Shown here one piece after another: positions 26,402-35,858 of a stretch of 64,000 bases of DNA (its first letter is position 1; the number at the start of each line of letters is the position of its first letter). The translations under genes and the position numbers were made by a program. Origin of the DNA: Chitinibacter sp. GC72 (lineage in GTDB: Bacteria; Pseudomonadota; Gammaproteobacteria; Burkholderiales; Chitinibacteraceae); assembly GCF_009760905.1 (NCBI RefSeq), contig NZ_VIRW01000007.1, positions 89,591 through 153,590 on the forward strand, in the 5' to 3' direction. The notes under the pieces are model-generated. The model worked only from the letters and a program-made list of their open reading frames with translations. It did no database searches and was not told the DNA's origin.

Positions 26402-27865
26402 ATGGAATTTACCATAGTTTCCCCCTTACCCGAGTCTGCCGACTGCCTGGTATTGCCTGTTTGCGGTGAAAAACTGCCCGCACAAGGCAAAGAGCTCGAT
26501 ACCGTGGCTGGCGGTATTTTAAGTCAGGCAATCAAAGATGGCGAATTGGCCGCCAAAGCAGCGTCGGTTCTGGCGCTGGGATTGCCTGCGGGTTTGGGCT
26601 TTAAGCGCGTGATTCTGGTGCAATTGGGCAAAGAGCCGAACGAGAAAATCGTTCGCGACAGCGCACGCGCGCTGGCCAAAGCGCTGATTGCCAGCCAGAA
26701 CCAGACCGCATGCATTGCACTCTCGGCAGCGGGCTACAAAAAACAGGATCAAAAAGCCACCGCGCAAGAAGTCGTCAACGCGCTGATGCTCGAAATTTAC
26801 CGTTTTGATCAATTCAAATCGGATGCGGCACCTGCGCCCAAACTCGAACTCGTCAGCCTGCTCGCGCCGAAAAAAGGCGATATCGACGAGATTGAAGCCG
26901 GTCTGGTTTACGGTTTGGCACTGGGCCACGGCATGAATCTGACGCGCGATCTGGGCAATTTGCCACCGAATGTCTGCACACCGGATTATCTGGCTGCCAC
27001 GGCACAGCACTTGGCGCATACCTATGATTTCTCTTGCCATGTCTTGGAGCAAGAAGAACTCGAAACGCTGAAAATGGGCTCGTTCCTTGCGGTGGCCAAA
27101 GGCTCGACTGTACCGCCCAAATTTATCGTAATGGAATATCACAACGCCGATAAAAAACAAAAACCGGTCGCACTCGTTGGCAAAGGTATCACCTTTGATT
27201 CAGGCGGTATTTCTCTGAAGCCCGGCGAGGGCATGGACGAGATGAAATACGATATGTGCGGCGCAGCAACCGTACTGGGCGTTTTCCGTGCCGTGGCCGA
27301 GCTGGATCTGAAGATCAATCTGGTCGGCATTATCCCTGCTTGTGAGAACATGCCCGCAGGCAATGCGGTAAAACCGGGCGATATCGTCACCAGCATGAGT
27401 GGCCAGACGATTGAGATTCTGAACACCGACGCCGAAGGCCGCCTGATCTTGTGCGATGCGCTCACCTATGTGCAGCGTTTCGAGCCTGCCGTGATCATTG
27501 ATATTGCCACACTGACCGGCGCGTGCATTATTGCGCTCGGCCACACCACCACCGGTCTGTTTGCCAACGACGATGATCTGGCCGACGCGCTGCTCGTCGC
27601 ATCGAAAGAATCTGATGACAAGGCTTGGCGCTTACCGCTGTTTGACGAATACCAGGAGCAGCTCAAATCCAATTTTGCCGACATGGCCAATATTGGTGGC
27701 CGTCCAGCCGGTTCAATCACCGCTGCGGCCTTCCTCTCGTGCTTTGTCAAAGAGCAAAAATGGGCGCACTTGGACATCGCCGGTACGGCATGGAAATCGG
27801 GCGCGGCTAAAGGCGCAACCGGTCGCCCGGTTCCACTTCTCTTGCAATACCTCGCCACACTGTAA
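26402..27865 (+). CDS. pepA: Leucyl aminopeptidase (M17)
   Basis: Cytosolic metallo-aminopeptidase; in some bacteria it also binds DNA. 487 residues from the ATG at 26402, which has GGAG six bases upstream; an in-frame ATG at 26384 lacks such a site. The M17 signature NTDAEGRL is at about 348-355; metal ligands include Lys and Asp in GKGITFDSGGISLKP (about 260-274) and Asp in KYDMCGA. Full length. It is divergent from lptF and followed by holC and valS in the usual betaproteobacterial order. A short run of heptamer repeats separates it from holC. Confidence 0.96.
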   Translation: MEFTIVSPLPESADCLVLPVCGEKLPAQGKELDTVAGGILSQAIKDGELAAKAASVLALGLPAGLGFKRVILVQLGKEPNEKIVRDSARALAKALIASQNQTACIALSAAGYKKQDQKATAQEVVNALMLEIYRFDQFKSDAAPAPKLELVSLLAPKKGDIDEIEAGLVYGLALGHGMNLTRDLGNLPPNVCTPDYLAATAQHLAHTYDFSCHVLEQEELETLKMGSFLAVAKGSTVPPKFIVMEYHNADKKQKPVALVGKGITFDSGGISLKPGEGMDEMKYDMCGAATVLGVFRAVAELDLKINLVGIIPACENMPAGNAVKPGDIVTSMSGQTIEILNTDAEGRLILCDALTYVQRFEPAVIIDIATLTGACIIALGHTTTGLFANDDDLADALLVASKESDDKAWRLPLFDEYQEQLKSNFADMANIGGRPAGSITAAAFLSCFVKEQKWAHLDIAGTAWKSGAAKGATGRPVPLLLQYLATL

Positions 27866-27896
27866 GGAATTAGGTGCAAGGAGAGAGGAATCAAGG

Positions 27897-27931
27897 CTTT
27901 ACGCCTCACACCTCACACCTTGCCCCTTACA
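27897..27931. repeat. Heptamer repeats between pepA and holC
   Basis: Five units in 7-base register: CTTTACG, CCTCACA, CCTCACA, CCTTGCC, CCTTACA. These are degenerate inverse-orientation relatives of the GCGTGAG array at 30183-30294. They end just before the holC start codon, so they form its 5' leader. Confidence 0.7.
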
Positions 27932-27935
27932 TCAC

Positions 27936-28391
27936 ATGACTGACATCACGTTTTACTTTAATGTGCGTTCCCGCGAAACGGCGCTGTGCCAGCTCGCGGG
28001 CAAGGCGCTCGCGGCGGGCAAATCGATCTGCATCCTGACCGGCTCGCCCGCCGCGTCGCAAGTACTTGATCGCCTGCTGTGGGAAATTCCGGCTACCGGC
28101 TTTTTGCCGCATTGCAGCTTTGACGCAGCCATCGCCGAGCAAACACCGATTATTCTGGATCATCGCGTCGAGCTGATGCGCGCGCGCGATGTATTATTCA
28201 ACTGGACTGAGCACGTTGCACCGCGCTTTGGCGAATTTGGCCGCCTGATTGAAATTGTGGATAGCGACGAAGCACTGCGTCTAGCGGCCCGCCAGCGCTG
28301 GGCCGCTTATAAACAGCTGGGCTTTAGCCCGAACGCAACGGATATGACATCACCAAGCGATGTCGCAGCCAACCCATCCAGGAGCGATTGA
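27936..28391 (+). CDS. holC: DNA polymerase III chi subunit
   Basis: Clamp-loader accessory subunit that links the replicase to single-strand-binding protein. 151 residues, starting MTDITFYFNVRSRETALC, the usual family opening; SRLLWEIPATGFLPHC-like block and PIILDH (about 71-76) also fit. The C-terminus (GFSPNATDMTSPSDVAANPSRSD) is longer and less conserved than usual. The start is set by the ATG at 27936; no coding character precedes it in this frame, where the heptamer repeats lie. Located in the pepA-holC-valS block. Confidence 0.92.
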   Translation: MTDITFYFNVRSRETALCQLAGKALAAGKSICILTGSPAASQVLDRLLWEIPATGFLPHCSFDAAIAEQTPIILDHRVELMRARDVLFNWTEHVAPRFGEFGRLIEIVDSDEALRLAARQRWAAYKQLGFSPNATDMTSPSDVAANPSRSD

Positions 28392-28395
28392 AATC

Positions 28396-30174
28396 GTGGC
28401 CGACCAGAAGCAAACCCCGAATAACGACTCGGTAAACCCGCTCTTCAATAAAATGGACGCGCTGATGGCCCGCCACCGCAATGGCCCGGCTGCCAGCCTA
28501 GATGACATTCCGGTACTGACCGAAGTTGCCCCCAAAACCATACCCAGCCTGTTTGATGTGGTCGATGATATTCCGTCGCTCACCGACGTGGTTGAGCCCA
28601 ATCTGGCGGACAAAATTGCCAGTTTGGAGCTCGAATGGGGGATAGATCATCAGGATAGCGACATTACGCATCCGGAACCAGAGCAGGCTGCGGTCAGCCG
28701 CAAACCACAGGCCTTGATGATTGACCCGCTGCCGTTTCAAGCCTCGCCAGCCAAGAACCATGACGAAGTACCAACTGTCCAGCAAGCCTTGGCAGCGCAG
28801 CCAGTAGCCATTCCACGCCCCAGCGCGGCAAAGCCCCTGCTGGGCGGCATCAAGCCCAAACCCGAGCCCGTCTTTCTTGACCTGCCCATGCTTGACCTTG
28901 AAGCACTCAAGCAGGAGCACAACCCGGACCTGATCGAACTACCCACGCTACCGAGCACGACGCGGCGCGATCTGGTTAGCAGCAGCGAACACCAGTTTCT
29001 GGCCAGCGATCTGGTGCTGCCGCTGGAGCCCTTGCCCGAAGCGACACCAGCCGACACCGACTTCACACAAGCACTGGCCGAAGCCAGCCTGGCTGCAGCG
29101 GAAGTACCGCATCTGGATCTGGACGCCATCCTCAGCCTCAATCGCAGCGAGCAAGTCGAGCCTACCGAGTCGATCGCCCAACCAGACAGTGCGCCAGCTT
29201 CTGCGGTCATCGCTAACAGCAATGTGAACGAAGCCCCACGTGCCCCGGTATCCAGCGAAGCTGAGTCGCTTGCAGAGCAAGCCGCGCCAGCTCAAACACT
29301 CGCGCTCCCCGATCCGGAAGATGCGGCTCCAGAAAGCGCGGATAGGGATGACACGGGCAGTGTTGCCGCCGTTGCAGCCGAGTCGACGCTTGCAACCCTG
29401 GAGCTGGACACCGAACCCGCCCATCTTGAGACCGCCCACCTTGAAACCACCCAGATTGAGCCAAACCCGCAAGCAGACCTTGACGAGCAGGTTGATGAAA
29501 ACCCAGCGAGCAATCCGGAAGATGTAGAGCTGCAGTATATCGATCTGCACCTGAGCGACGATGGCGATGCCCCAGAAACAGACGAGTTCAATGCGCAAGA
29601 TCATCGGGCTGGCGAGCCGCAAGACCTGCACAGCATCCCCTCCCCCACGCTGCGTCACAGCGATGAGCACAGCGCGGCCGAGCTGATTGTGTATGGTCGG
29701 CACGATGAATCGCTACCGGTCGTGATTGATCTGGACGCCGACGAAGCTGAATGGCCAACCGCCAGCGATGAGATCGGCCAACCTGCAATCCCCTTGACGG
29801 CCAGCGTGGCTCTATCGGAGGAATGGCAGGATACCGTACCAGCCCAAGCCACCACCGATACCGACACTGCAGTGGGTATAGCCGTAGAAGCAATAGCTAA
29901 TAACACCCAGGAAGCAATACCCACAATAAGTCAGGAACTGGATCAGAATGCCGTCGCCGAAATCACCGCCATCGTTGGCGCCCAATTGGCAATCGATATT
30001 GCCAGCGAAGTTGAGCAGCTCACAAAGCAGCATTTCAGCGCACTGATGAACCAGCTCTACGGCGAAACGCTGCGCAAACTCACCGAAGAAATCAGCCGCG
30101 ATCTCGAAGCGCATCTCGCACCGCGCATCGCCGAGCTGGTTGATAACGAATTGCGCAGCAAGGGTTTGCTGTGA
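28396..30174 (+). CDS. Long acidic low-complexity protein of unknown function
   Basis: I do not recognise a family for the whole. From GTG 28396 it has 592-593 residues; an ATG at 28360 would add 12 and overlap holC, and AGGAG eleven bases before the GTG favours the shorter form. It has no signal peptide or membrane segment. The first 130 residues hold repeated DDIPVLTEV/DDIPSLTDV-like motifs, followed by a long Asp/Glu/Ala/Pro-rich stretch with short repeats (HLETAHLETTQIE). A more ordered C-terminus (about 510-593, EQLTKQHFSALMNQLYGETL...HLAPRIAELVDNEL) looks like amphipathic helix or coiled coil. A palindromic repeat is read through in frame at 29872-29924. It occupies the holC-valS gap, where relatives often have a smaller unnamed gene. 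Confidence 0.7.
   Translation: MADQKQTPNNDSVNPLFNKMDALMARHRNGPAASLDDIPVLTEVAPKTIPSLFDVVDDIPSLTDVVEPNLADKIASLELEWGIDHQDSDITHPEPEQAAVSRKPQALMIDPLPFQASPAKNHDEVPTVQQALAAQPVAIPRPSAAKPLLGGIKPKPEPVFLDLPMLDLEALKQEHNPDLIELPTLPSTTRRDLVSSSEHQFLASDLVLPLEPLPEATPADTDFTQALAEASLAAAEVPHLDLDAILSLNRSEQVEPTESIAQPDSAPASAVIANSNVNEAPRAPVSSEAESLAEQAAPAQTLALPDPEDAAPESADRDDTGSVAAVAAESTLATLELDTEPAHLETAHLETTQIEPNPQADLDEQVDENPASNPEDVELQYIDLHLSDDGDAPETDEFNAQDHRAGEPQDLHSIPSPTLRHSDEHSAAELIVYGRHDESLPVVIDLDADEAEWPTASDEIGQPAIPLTASVALSEEWQDTVPAQATTDTDTAVGIAVEAIANNTQEAIPTISQELDQNAVAEITAIVGAQLAIDIASEVEQLTKQHFSALMNQLYGETLRKLTEEISRDLEAHLAPRIAELVDNELRSKGLL
29872..29924. repeat. Dispersed palindromic repeat inside a coding region, copy 5
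   Basis: GTGGGTATAGC (29872-29882) and GCAATACCCAC (29914-29924) are complements with one mismatch, read in frame as VGIAVEAI...EAIPTI within the acidic protein. Confidence 0.65.
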
Positions 30175-30182
30175 CGCACGAA

Positions 30183-30294
30183 GCGTGAGGCGTGAGGCGT
30201 GAGGCGTGAGGCGTGAGGCGTGAGGCGTGAGGCGTGAGGCGTGAGGCGTGAGGCGTGAGGCGTGAGGCGTGAGGCGTGAGGCGTGAGGCGTGAG
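30183..30294. repeat. Tandem heptamer array, 16 perfect GCGTGAG units
   Basis: Sixteen uninterrupted copies of GCGTGAG followed by a partial unit, starting 8 bp after the stop of the acidic protein gene. No variant units occur, which suggests recent expansion by slippage. It lies in the 295-bp leader of valS. Confidence 0.97.
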
Positions 30295-30315
30295 GCGTTC
30301 AGATTGTAAAAATAG

Positions 30316-30330
30316 CAGGGTATTGCCCTG
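30316..30330. repeat. Partial dispersed repeat upstream of valS, copy 6
   Basis: CAGGGTATTGCCCTG: one arm of the family that is itself a short palindrome (CAGGG/CCCTG). The second arm, expected 30-40 bp on, is too degenerate to call. Confidence 0.55.
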
Positions 30331-30389
30331 AAAGACTTATTTTATAAAGTCCGTATCAATATACATCCCAACATCATTCAGAAAATACA

Positions 30390-30417
30390 CCTCGCACCTC
30401 ACACCTTACTCCTCACC
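30390..30417. repeat. Inverse heptamer repeats upstream of valS
   Basis: Four units in 7-base register: CCTCGCA, CCTCACA, CCTTACT, CCTCACC. They face the GCGTGAG array across about 95 bp, so the two could pair as an imperfect long stem in the valS leader. Confidence 0.7.
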
Positions 30418-30469
30418 CGCTCACTTCACGTATAATCTGCGGTTTCGCGTTTAATTCGAGCACGCCGCC

Positions 30470-33286
30470 ATGGAACTCGCCAAGAGCTTCGAGCCACAGA
30501 ATATTGAATCCCGCTGGTACCCGTTCTGGGAAAGCCAGGGTTATTTCCAGCCAAGTATGGACCTCGCCCGCGAGGCCTTTTGTATCCAATTGCCACCGCC
30601 GAACGTCACCGGCACTTTGCACATGGGCCATGCGTTCAATCAAACGATTATGGACGGCCTGACGCGCTACCACCGTATGCGCGGCGACAACACTTTATGG
30701 TTGCCAGGCACTGACCACGCGGGTATCGCGACGCAAATCGTCGTTGAGCGCAAACTCGACGCGCAAGGTGTTTCGCGCCACGACTTGGGTCGCGCCGCCT
30801 TCCTCGAAAAAGTGTGGGAATGGAAAAAAGAATCAGGCGACACGATCACCAGCCAGATGCGCCGCATGGGCTCGTCGGTCGATTGGAGCCGCGAATACTT
30901 CACGATGGACGACAAAATGTCGACCGCCGTCATCGAAGCTTTTGTGCGCTTGTATGAAGAAGGCCTGATTTACCGTGGCAAACGCCTGTCGAACTGGGAT
31001 GCCAAACTGGGCACCGCGATTTCTGATCTGGAAGTGATTTCCGAAGAAGAAAACGGCCATATGTGGCATATCAAATACCCAGTGGTCGGCTCGAATGAAT
31101 TCATCACCGTCGCGACAACGCGTCCAGAAACGCTGCTCGGCGACGTGGCCGTGGCGATTGCGCCGGACGACGAGCGCTTCCTGCACCTCGTTGGCAAACA
31201 AGTTGAGTTACCGCTGACGGGCCGTACCATTCCCGTGATTGCCGACGAATACGTCGATAAAGAATTCGGTACTGGTTTTGTCAAAATCACGCCAGCGCAC
31301 GACTTTAACGACTACCAAGTGGGTAAGCGCCATAACACGCAGCTGATCAATGTGATGAGCTTGCAAGCAACCATCCTCGCCAAAGCGCAAGTATTCAGCT
31401 TTGACGGCGCAAGCTTGGGCAGCGTTGAATTGCCAGCCGCCTACGCCGGTTTGACGACCGCACAAGCGCGTAAAGCGATGCTCGCTGACTTGGAAGCACA
31501 AGGCTTGTTGCTGGATACCAAACCGCACAAACTGATGGTGCCACGTGGCGACCGTACTGGCACGGTGATCGAGCCATTGCTGACCGACCAATGGTTTATG
31601 GCGATGAGCAAGGCCGACGAAAACGGCCAAAGCATTACCGATAAAGCGCTCGAAGCCGTGCATAGCGGCGAAGTGCAATTTGTACCGGGCGACTGGGTGA
31701 ACACCTATAACGCATGGCTGAACAATATCCAAGATTGGTGTATTTCACGCCAATTGTGGTGGGGCCATCAAATCCCAGCTTGGTACGACGAAGACGGCCA
31801 AGTGTACGTAGCGCGCACCGAAGCTGAAGCCGTTGCCAAAGCCGGTGGTAAGGCAGTAACGCGCGATAACGACGTACTCGACACGTGGTTTAGCTCGGCG
31901 ATGGTGCCATTCTCTAGCCACGGCTGGCCGAACGAGACGCCGGATCTGCAAGCCTTCCTGCCTTCATCGGTGCTAGTGACCGGCTACGACATTATTTTCT
32001 TCTGGGTGGCCCGGATGATTATGATGACCAAGCACTTCACCGGCAAAGTACCGTTCAAACACGTGTACATCCACGGTCTGGTGCGCGATGCCGAAGGCAA
32101 TAAGATGTCGAAATCTGAAGGCAATGTGCTTGATCCGGTCGATTTGATCGACGGTATCGCGCTTGAGCCTTTGCTGGAAAAACGCACCACCGGTCTGCGT
32201 CGCCCAGAAAACGCGCCAAAAGTGGCGGCGAAAACGGCGAAAGAATTCCCGGACGGCATTCCAGCCTATGGCGTTGATGCGCTGCGCTTTACGTTTGCGT
32301 CGTTGGCGTCTTTGGGCCGCTCGATCAACTTCGACCAGAAACGCTGCGATGGCTATCGCAACTTCTGCAACAAAATCTGGAACGCGACGCGTTTCGTGAT
32401 GATGAACGTCGAAGGCAAAGATTGCGGCTTAGAGGATGGCGCAGAACTCGAATATAGCTTCCCAGATTTGTGGATTATTGGCCGCCTGCAAGAAGCGGAA
32501 GCGACGATCACGCAAGCGCTCGACACTTTCCGTTTCGACTTGGCTGCACAAGCAATCTACGAATTCGTCTGGAATGAATACTGCGACTGGTATATCGAGC
32601 TAGCCAAGGTATCTACTCAGTTTGGTACAGATACCCAGCAGCGCGCTGCGCGTCGCACTTTGATTCGCGTGCTCGAAACCATCCTGCGCCTTGCGCATCC
32701 GATCATGCCTTTCATTACCGAAGAGCTGTGGCAAACCGTTGCGCCGCTCGCCGGCAAGAAAGACAGCGATTCGCTGATGACGGCGAAATGGCCAGTGGCT
32801 GATTTGAGCAAAGTGAACGCCCAAGCGAACACTAAAGTTGAAACGCTGAAAGCCTTGGCGTTTGCGGCGCGTAATCTGCGCGGCGAAATGGGTCTGTCGC
32901 CTGCGGTGAAAGTGCCGATGTTCTTGGAAGGCTCGCCAGAGATGGCCGAGTTTGCGCCGTATCTGAAGCCATTGGCCAAATTGTCGGAAGTGAATATCGT
33001 CGCTAGCCTGCCAGCGGGTGACGCACCAGTCGCAGTCGCAGCGAGCGCCTTGGGCACGACGCGCATGATGTTGGTCGTTGAAGTCGATAAAGCAGCGGAA
33101 ACCGCGCGCGTGAGCAAAGAAATCGGCAAAACCACCGACGCCCGCGAGAAGCTCGTCGCCAAGCTGGAAAAACCGGGTTACACCGACAAAGCGCCAGCGC
33201 ACTTGGTCGAGAAAGACCGCGCGCAACTGGCTGAGTTAGACGATAAACTCGCCAAGCTCAATGCACAGCTGGCCAAACTGAAGTAA
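30470..33286 (+). CDS. valS: Valyl-tRNA synthetase
   Basis: Charges tRNA-Val. 938 residues, full length. The class I HIGH signature is [13 protein letters not shown] (about 44-56) and KMSKS is in [11 protein letters not shown] (about 543-553). The editing domain includes [15 protein letters not shown], and a C-terminal coiled coil closes the protein ([12 protein letters not shown] to the end). The leader has no clear ribosome site besides a weak purine stretch and contains two heptamer arrays and a partial palindrome, an unusually repeat-loaded upstream region for an essential gene. Confidence 0.97.
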   Translation: MELAKSFEPQNIESRWYPFWESQGYFQPSMDLAREAFCIQLPPPNVTGTLHMGHAFNQTIMDGLTRYHRMRGDNTLWLPGTDHAGIATQIVVERKLDAQGVSRHDLGRAAFLEKVWEWKKESGDTITSQMRRMGSSVDWSREYFTMDDKMSTAVIEAFVRLYEEGLIYRGKRLSNWDAKLGTAISDLEVISEEENGHMWHIKYPVVGSNEFITVATTRPETLLGDVAVAIAPDDERFLHLVGKQVELPLTGRTIPVIADEYVDKEFGTGFVKITPAHDFNDYQVGKRHNTQLINVMSLQATILAKAQVFSFDGASLGSVELPAAYAGLTTAQARKAMLADLEAQGLLLDTKPHKLMVPRGDRTGTVIEPLLTDQWFMAMSKADENGQSITDKALEAVHSGEVQFVPGDWVNTYNAWLNNIQDWCISRQLWWGHQIPAWYDEDGQVYVARTEAEAVAKAGGKAVTRDNDVLDTWFSSAMVPFSSHGWPNETPDLQAFLPSSVLVTGYDIIFFWVARMIMMTKHFTGKVPFKHVYIHGLVRDAEGNKMSKSEGNVLDPVDLIDGIALEPLLEKRTTGLRRPENAPKVAAKTAKEFPDGIPAYGVDALRFTFASLASLGRSINFDQKRCDGYRNFCNKIWNATRFVMMNVEGKDCGLEDGAELEYSFPDLWIIGRLQEAEATITQALDTFRFDLAAQAIYEFVWNEYCDWYIELAKVSTQFGTDTQQRAARRTLIRVLETILRLAHPIMPFITEELWQTVAPLAGKKDSDSLMTAKWPVADLSKVNAQANTKVETLKALAFAARNLRGEMGLSPAVKVPMFLEGSPEMAEFAPYLKPLAKLSEVNIVASLPAGDAPVAVAASALGTTRMMLVVEVDKAAETARVSKEIGKTTDAREKLVAKLEKPGYTDKAPAHLVEKDRAQLAELDDKLAKLNAQLAKLK

Positions 33287-33298
33287 TCTGCCCCATCC

Positions 33299-33322
33299 CA
33301 CAGCGACCTTCGGGTCGCTGTG
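33299..33322 (+). terminator. UUCG-capped hairpin after valS
   Basis: CACAGCGACC and GGTCGCTGTG form a perfect 10-bp stem closed by TTCG, 12 bp after the valS stop. There is no T tract, so it is either a Rho-independent terminator of weak type or a 3'-end stabilising hairpin. Confidence 0.65.
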
Positions 33323-33400
33323 CTTCCTCCCGAGACACTTTCGGCCTTTTGCGTCGAATCTGCTTCTCGCCCTTCCCGTCTCATACTATATTTGATTACC

Positions 33401-33421
33401 CTTCAAACCTTACGCCTTACA
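33401..33421. repeat. Heptamer repeats upstream of the GGDEF-EAL gene
   Basis: Three units in register: CTTCAAA, CCTTACG, CCTTACA. Same family and orientation as those at 27897 and 30390, again directly in front of a gene start. Confidence 0.55.
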
Positions 33422-33437
33422 GGACTTCACCCTGCTC

Positions 33438-35336
33438 ATGCTGCGCTCGTTTTTTAACAGTGACTCAAGCATTCAGCGTATTCGCCAGTATCGATTGGCA
33501 CACTTTATCAGCATCGCCATGTTGGCCATCCTGATCAGCGCCACGCAGAATGCTTTTTTTGGCAACTGGCATAACGCCAGCCTGCTTGGGATCGCTTTTC
33601 TGGTTATCTCCCTGTCGCTGCTGCTCGTCAGACGCTCGCATTACGAATCGGCCTCGATACTTTTTTCGCTATGCCTTACCGGGATGATCGCCAGCATACA
33701 CTGGACCAGCTCCGGTCTGTATGGTCCGGCCATGCTGGTCTATCCGGCCATTCTGGTCTTTACCGGCCTGCTGTGCGCACCGTGGCTGTTTGCACTGCAA
33801 TTTGTACTGATCATGTCGCACCTGAGCGCGCTGATTTTTGCCGAAACCCAGGGCTGGCATGTATCCAAAGTCATGCCGGTGGATTTGAGTTTCTGGATCG
33901 ATCTCAGCTTGATCATGAGCACGGTGGCCATCAGCGTTGGCCTGATCATGAAGGATTTTCGCCGTACTCTGGCCGCTTTGCATTCAGAGAATGAACGCGT
34001 TTCCAAATCGCAAAAAGAAGTCGAATTTCTGGCCACGCATGACACGCTGACGGGGTTGCCCAACCGTGTGCTGGCGCGTGACCGCTGTACCCATGCATTG
34101 GCGCTCAATCAGCGTCACCAGAGCCATACCGCGCTGCTGTTTATTGATCTGGATAATTTCAAAACCATCAATGATTCACTGGGGCACGCCGAAGGCGATC
34201 AATTGCTGGTCATCATGGCCGAACGCCTGCGCTCCTGTGTGCGCGCCTCGGACACAGTGTCGCGCCAGGGGGGTGATGAGTTTCTGATTATGCTCGACCA
34301 GATCAGCGACGATCGCATCGCAGCAGAAATCGCCGAGAAAATCATCCAAAGCCTGTCACAACCGCTAACACTGCGCCACCTGAGCATTACGGCTACCTGC
34401 TCGATTGGCATTGCGATTTCCGACCAGCATGTCACCGATTACGACCAGTTGATGCAACGCGCCGATATGGCGATGTACAAGGCCAAAGCTGCCGGGCGTA
34501 ATGGCTATCGCTTTTACGACGAAGGCATGAATACCAAAGCCACCGAGCAGCTGCAGCTGGCATCCAAAATGCGCGTCGCACTGGGGCGATCCGAATTTAC
34601 CTTGCACTACCAACCGCAGTTTGACCTTAAAAGCGGCCGGATTATCGGCGCTGAGGCGCTGGTGCGCTGGCGCCACCCCGAGCTGGGTCTGGTGCCGCCG
34701 GGCAAATTTATCCCGGTGGCCGAAAACTCGGGCCTGATTGTGGAAATGGGCGAATGGATTGTGTTTGAAGCCTGCCGACAAGCCAAGGAATGGTACGACG
34801 AAGGCCTGGGGTCCATCGTGGTCGGGATTAATATCTCGCCCATCCAGTTCCGCCGTGGCGATGTGGAAAAACTGGTGTCTACCGCGCTCAAACTGACCCA
34901 GTTGCCGCCCGAGCTGGTCGAGCTGGAGCTCACCGAATCGCTGCTGCTGGAAGACTCCGACCACCTGAAAATCATTCTGCAGAACCTGCGCAGCCTGGGG
35001 CTTAGCTTCTCGATCGACGACTTTGGTACGGGTTATTCAAATCTGAGCTATCTGAAACACTTTGAGGTGGAGCGCCTCAAAATCGACCAATCGTTTATCC
35101 GCCGCCTGACCGAGGACGCGCACGATGAAGCCATCGTCAGCGCGATTATTCAGGTGGCCAACAGCCTGGAGCTGCAATTGATCGCCGAGGGGATTGAAGA
35201 TCAGTCCACGCTGAACCGGCTGATCGAACTCGGCTGCGCCCAAGGTCAGGGCTACTACTGGTCACCCGCCATTCCGGCCGCAGAATTCAAACAATTTGTC
35301 CTTCGTCACCAAGCCCAAGCTCACCATGTACCTTAG
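33438..35336 (+). CDS. Membrane GGDEF-EAL protein (c-di-GMP turnover)
   Basis: 632 residues. About five to six N-terminal membrane helices (about 20-175) form an uncharacterised sensor; then comes a GGDEF domain (about 195-360) with HDTLTGLPNR and an intact active site RQGGDEF (about 275-281), preceded by an inhibitory RxxD site (RASD) at the usual five-residue distance. The EAL domain (about 375-625) has GAEALVRWRHPELG, ELTESLLLED, and DDFGTGYSNLSYL. Both domains look catalytically competent, so net activity cannot be predicted. It overlaps the next gene by 11 bp. Confidence 0.93.
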   Translation: MLRSFFNSDSSIQRIRQYRLAHFISIAMLAILISATQNAFFGNWHNASLLGIAFLVISLSLLLVRRSHYESASILFSLCLTGMIASIHWTSSGLYGPAMLVYPAILVFTGLLCAPWLFALQFVLIMSHLSALIFAETQGWHVSKVMPVDLSFWIDLSLIMSTVAISVGLIMKDFRRTLAALHSENERVSKSQKEVEFLATHDTLTGLPNRVLARDRCTHALALNQRHQSHTALLFIDLDNFKTINDSLGHAEGDQLLVIMAERLRSCVRASDTVSRQGGDEFLIMLDQISDDRIAAEIAEKIIQSLSQPLTLRHLSITATCSIGIAISDQHVTDYDQLMQRADMAMYKAKAAGRNGYRFYDEGMNTKATEQLQLASKMRVALGRSEFTLHYQPQFDLKSGRIIGAEALVRWRHPELGLVPPGKFIPVAENSGLIVEMGEWIVFEACRQAKEWYDEGLGSIVVGINISPIQFRRGDVEKLVSTALKLTQLPPELVELELTESLLLEDSDHLKIILQNLRSLGLSFSIDDFGTGYSNLSYLKHFEVERLKIDQSFIRRLTEDAHDEAIVSAIIQVANSLELQLIAEGIEDQSTLNRLIELGCAQGQGYYWSPAIPAAEFKQFVLRHQAQAHHVP

Positions 35337-35793
35337 CCATCTGCACCACCCGCAAGCGCCCTTGCCGCGCATCATTGAAACTGCGCTGGACTATTTGCGT
35401 AGCACTGACTTTAGCCAGATGGAGCCCGGCCGCTATCCGCTGGATGGCGAGCAGATGATCGCCATTGTACAAACCCCGCAAACCCAGCCTTGGGAAACCG
35501 GATTGCCCGAGTTTCACCAGCGCTATCTGGATATTCAATATGTGCTGGAAGGCGAGGAAATCATGGGCTATCACATCGCGCCGCACACGCCCGATCTGAT
35601 GAAAGACCAATTGGCCGAGCGCGATATTGCTTTTGTTCACCCGATCGAAGGTGAATCGCGCTTGCATTTAAGCGCTGGCATGTTTGCCATTTTCTTCCCG
35701 GGCGAGCTGCACAAACCCTGTCGCAGCGTAACGCAATCGTGCACGATCAAAAAAGTCGTCATCAAAATCGACGCTAGCTTGCTTAGCGCATAA
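35326..35793 (+). CDS. YhcH/YjgK/YiaL family protein (DUF386)
   Basis: 155 residues, cupin-like family whose members are linked to sialic acid or other sugar catabolism (EbgC-related). Conserved stretches include FHQRYLDIQYVLEGEE (about 62-77) and FAIFFPGELHKPCR (about 122-135), with His residues likely binding metal. The ATG at 35326 gives a normal N-terminus; a TTG ten codons earlier is less likely. It overlaps the GGDEF-EAL gene by 11 bp, suggesting coupled translation, although no functional link is known. A palindromic repeat separates it from convergent mnmA. Confidence 0.85.
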   Translation: MYLSHLHHPQAPLPRIIETALDYLRSTDFSQMEPGRYPLDGEQMIAIVQTPQTQPWETGLPEFHQRYLDIQYVLEGEEIMGYHIAPHTPDLMKDQLAERDIAFVHPIEGESRLHLSAGMFAIFFPGELHKPCRSVTQSCTIKKVVIKIDASLLSA

Positions 35794-35800
35794 TCCACCA

Positions 35801-35850
35801 AGGGTATAGCCCTGCAGCGCAATATCAAAAAGCGCTACAGGGCTATACCT
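35801..35850. repeat. Dispersed palindromic repeat, copy 7 (best-preserved)
   Basis: AGGGTATAGCCCTGCAGCGC (35801-35820) and GCGCTACAGGGCTATACCT (35832-35850) pair over 19 positions with one G-T wobble, around an 11-base loop. It lies between convergent stop codons and likely acts as a bidirectional terminator-like hairpin. Confidence 0.9.
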
Positions 35851-35858
35851 CTACAAAC

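Noticed and set aside
30183..30294. Tandem array considered as CRISPR
   Set aside because: The units are 7 bp with no spacers and there are no cas genes in the window.
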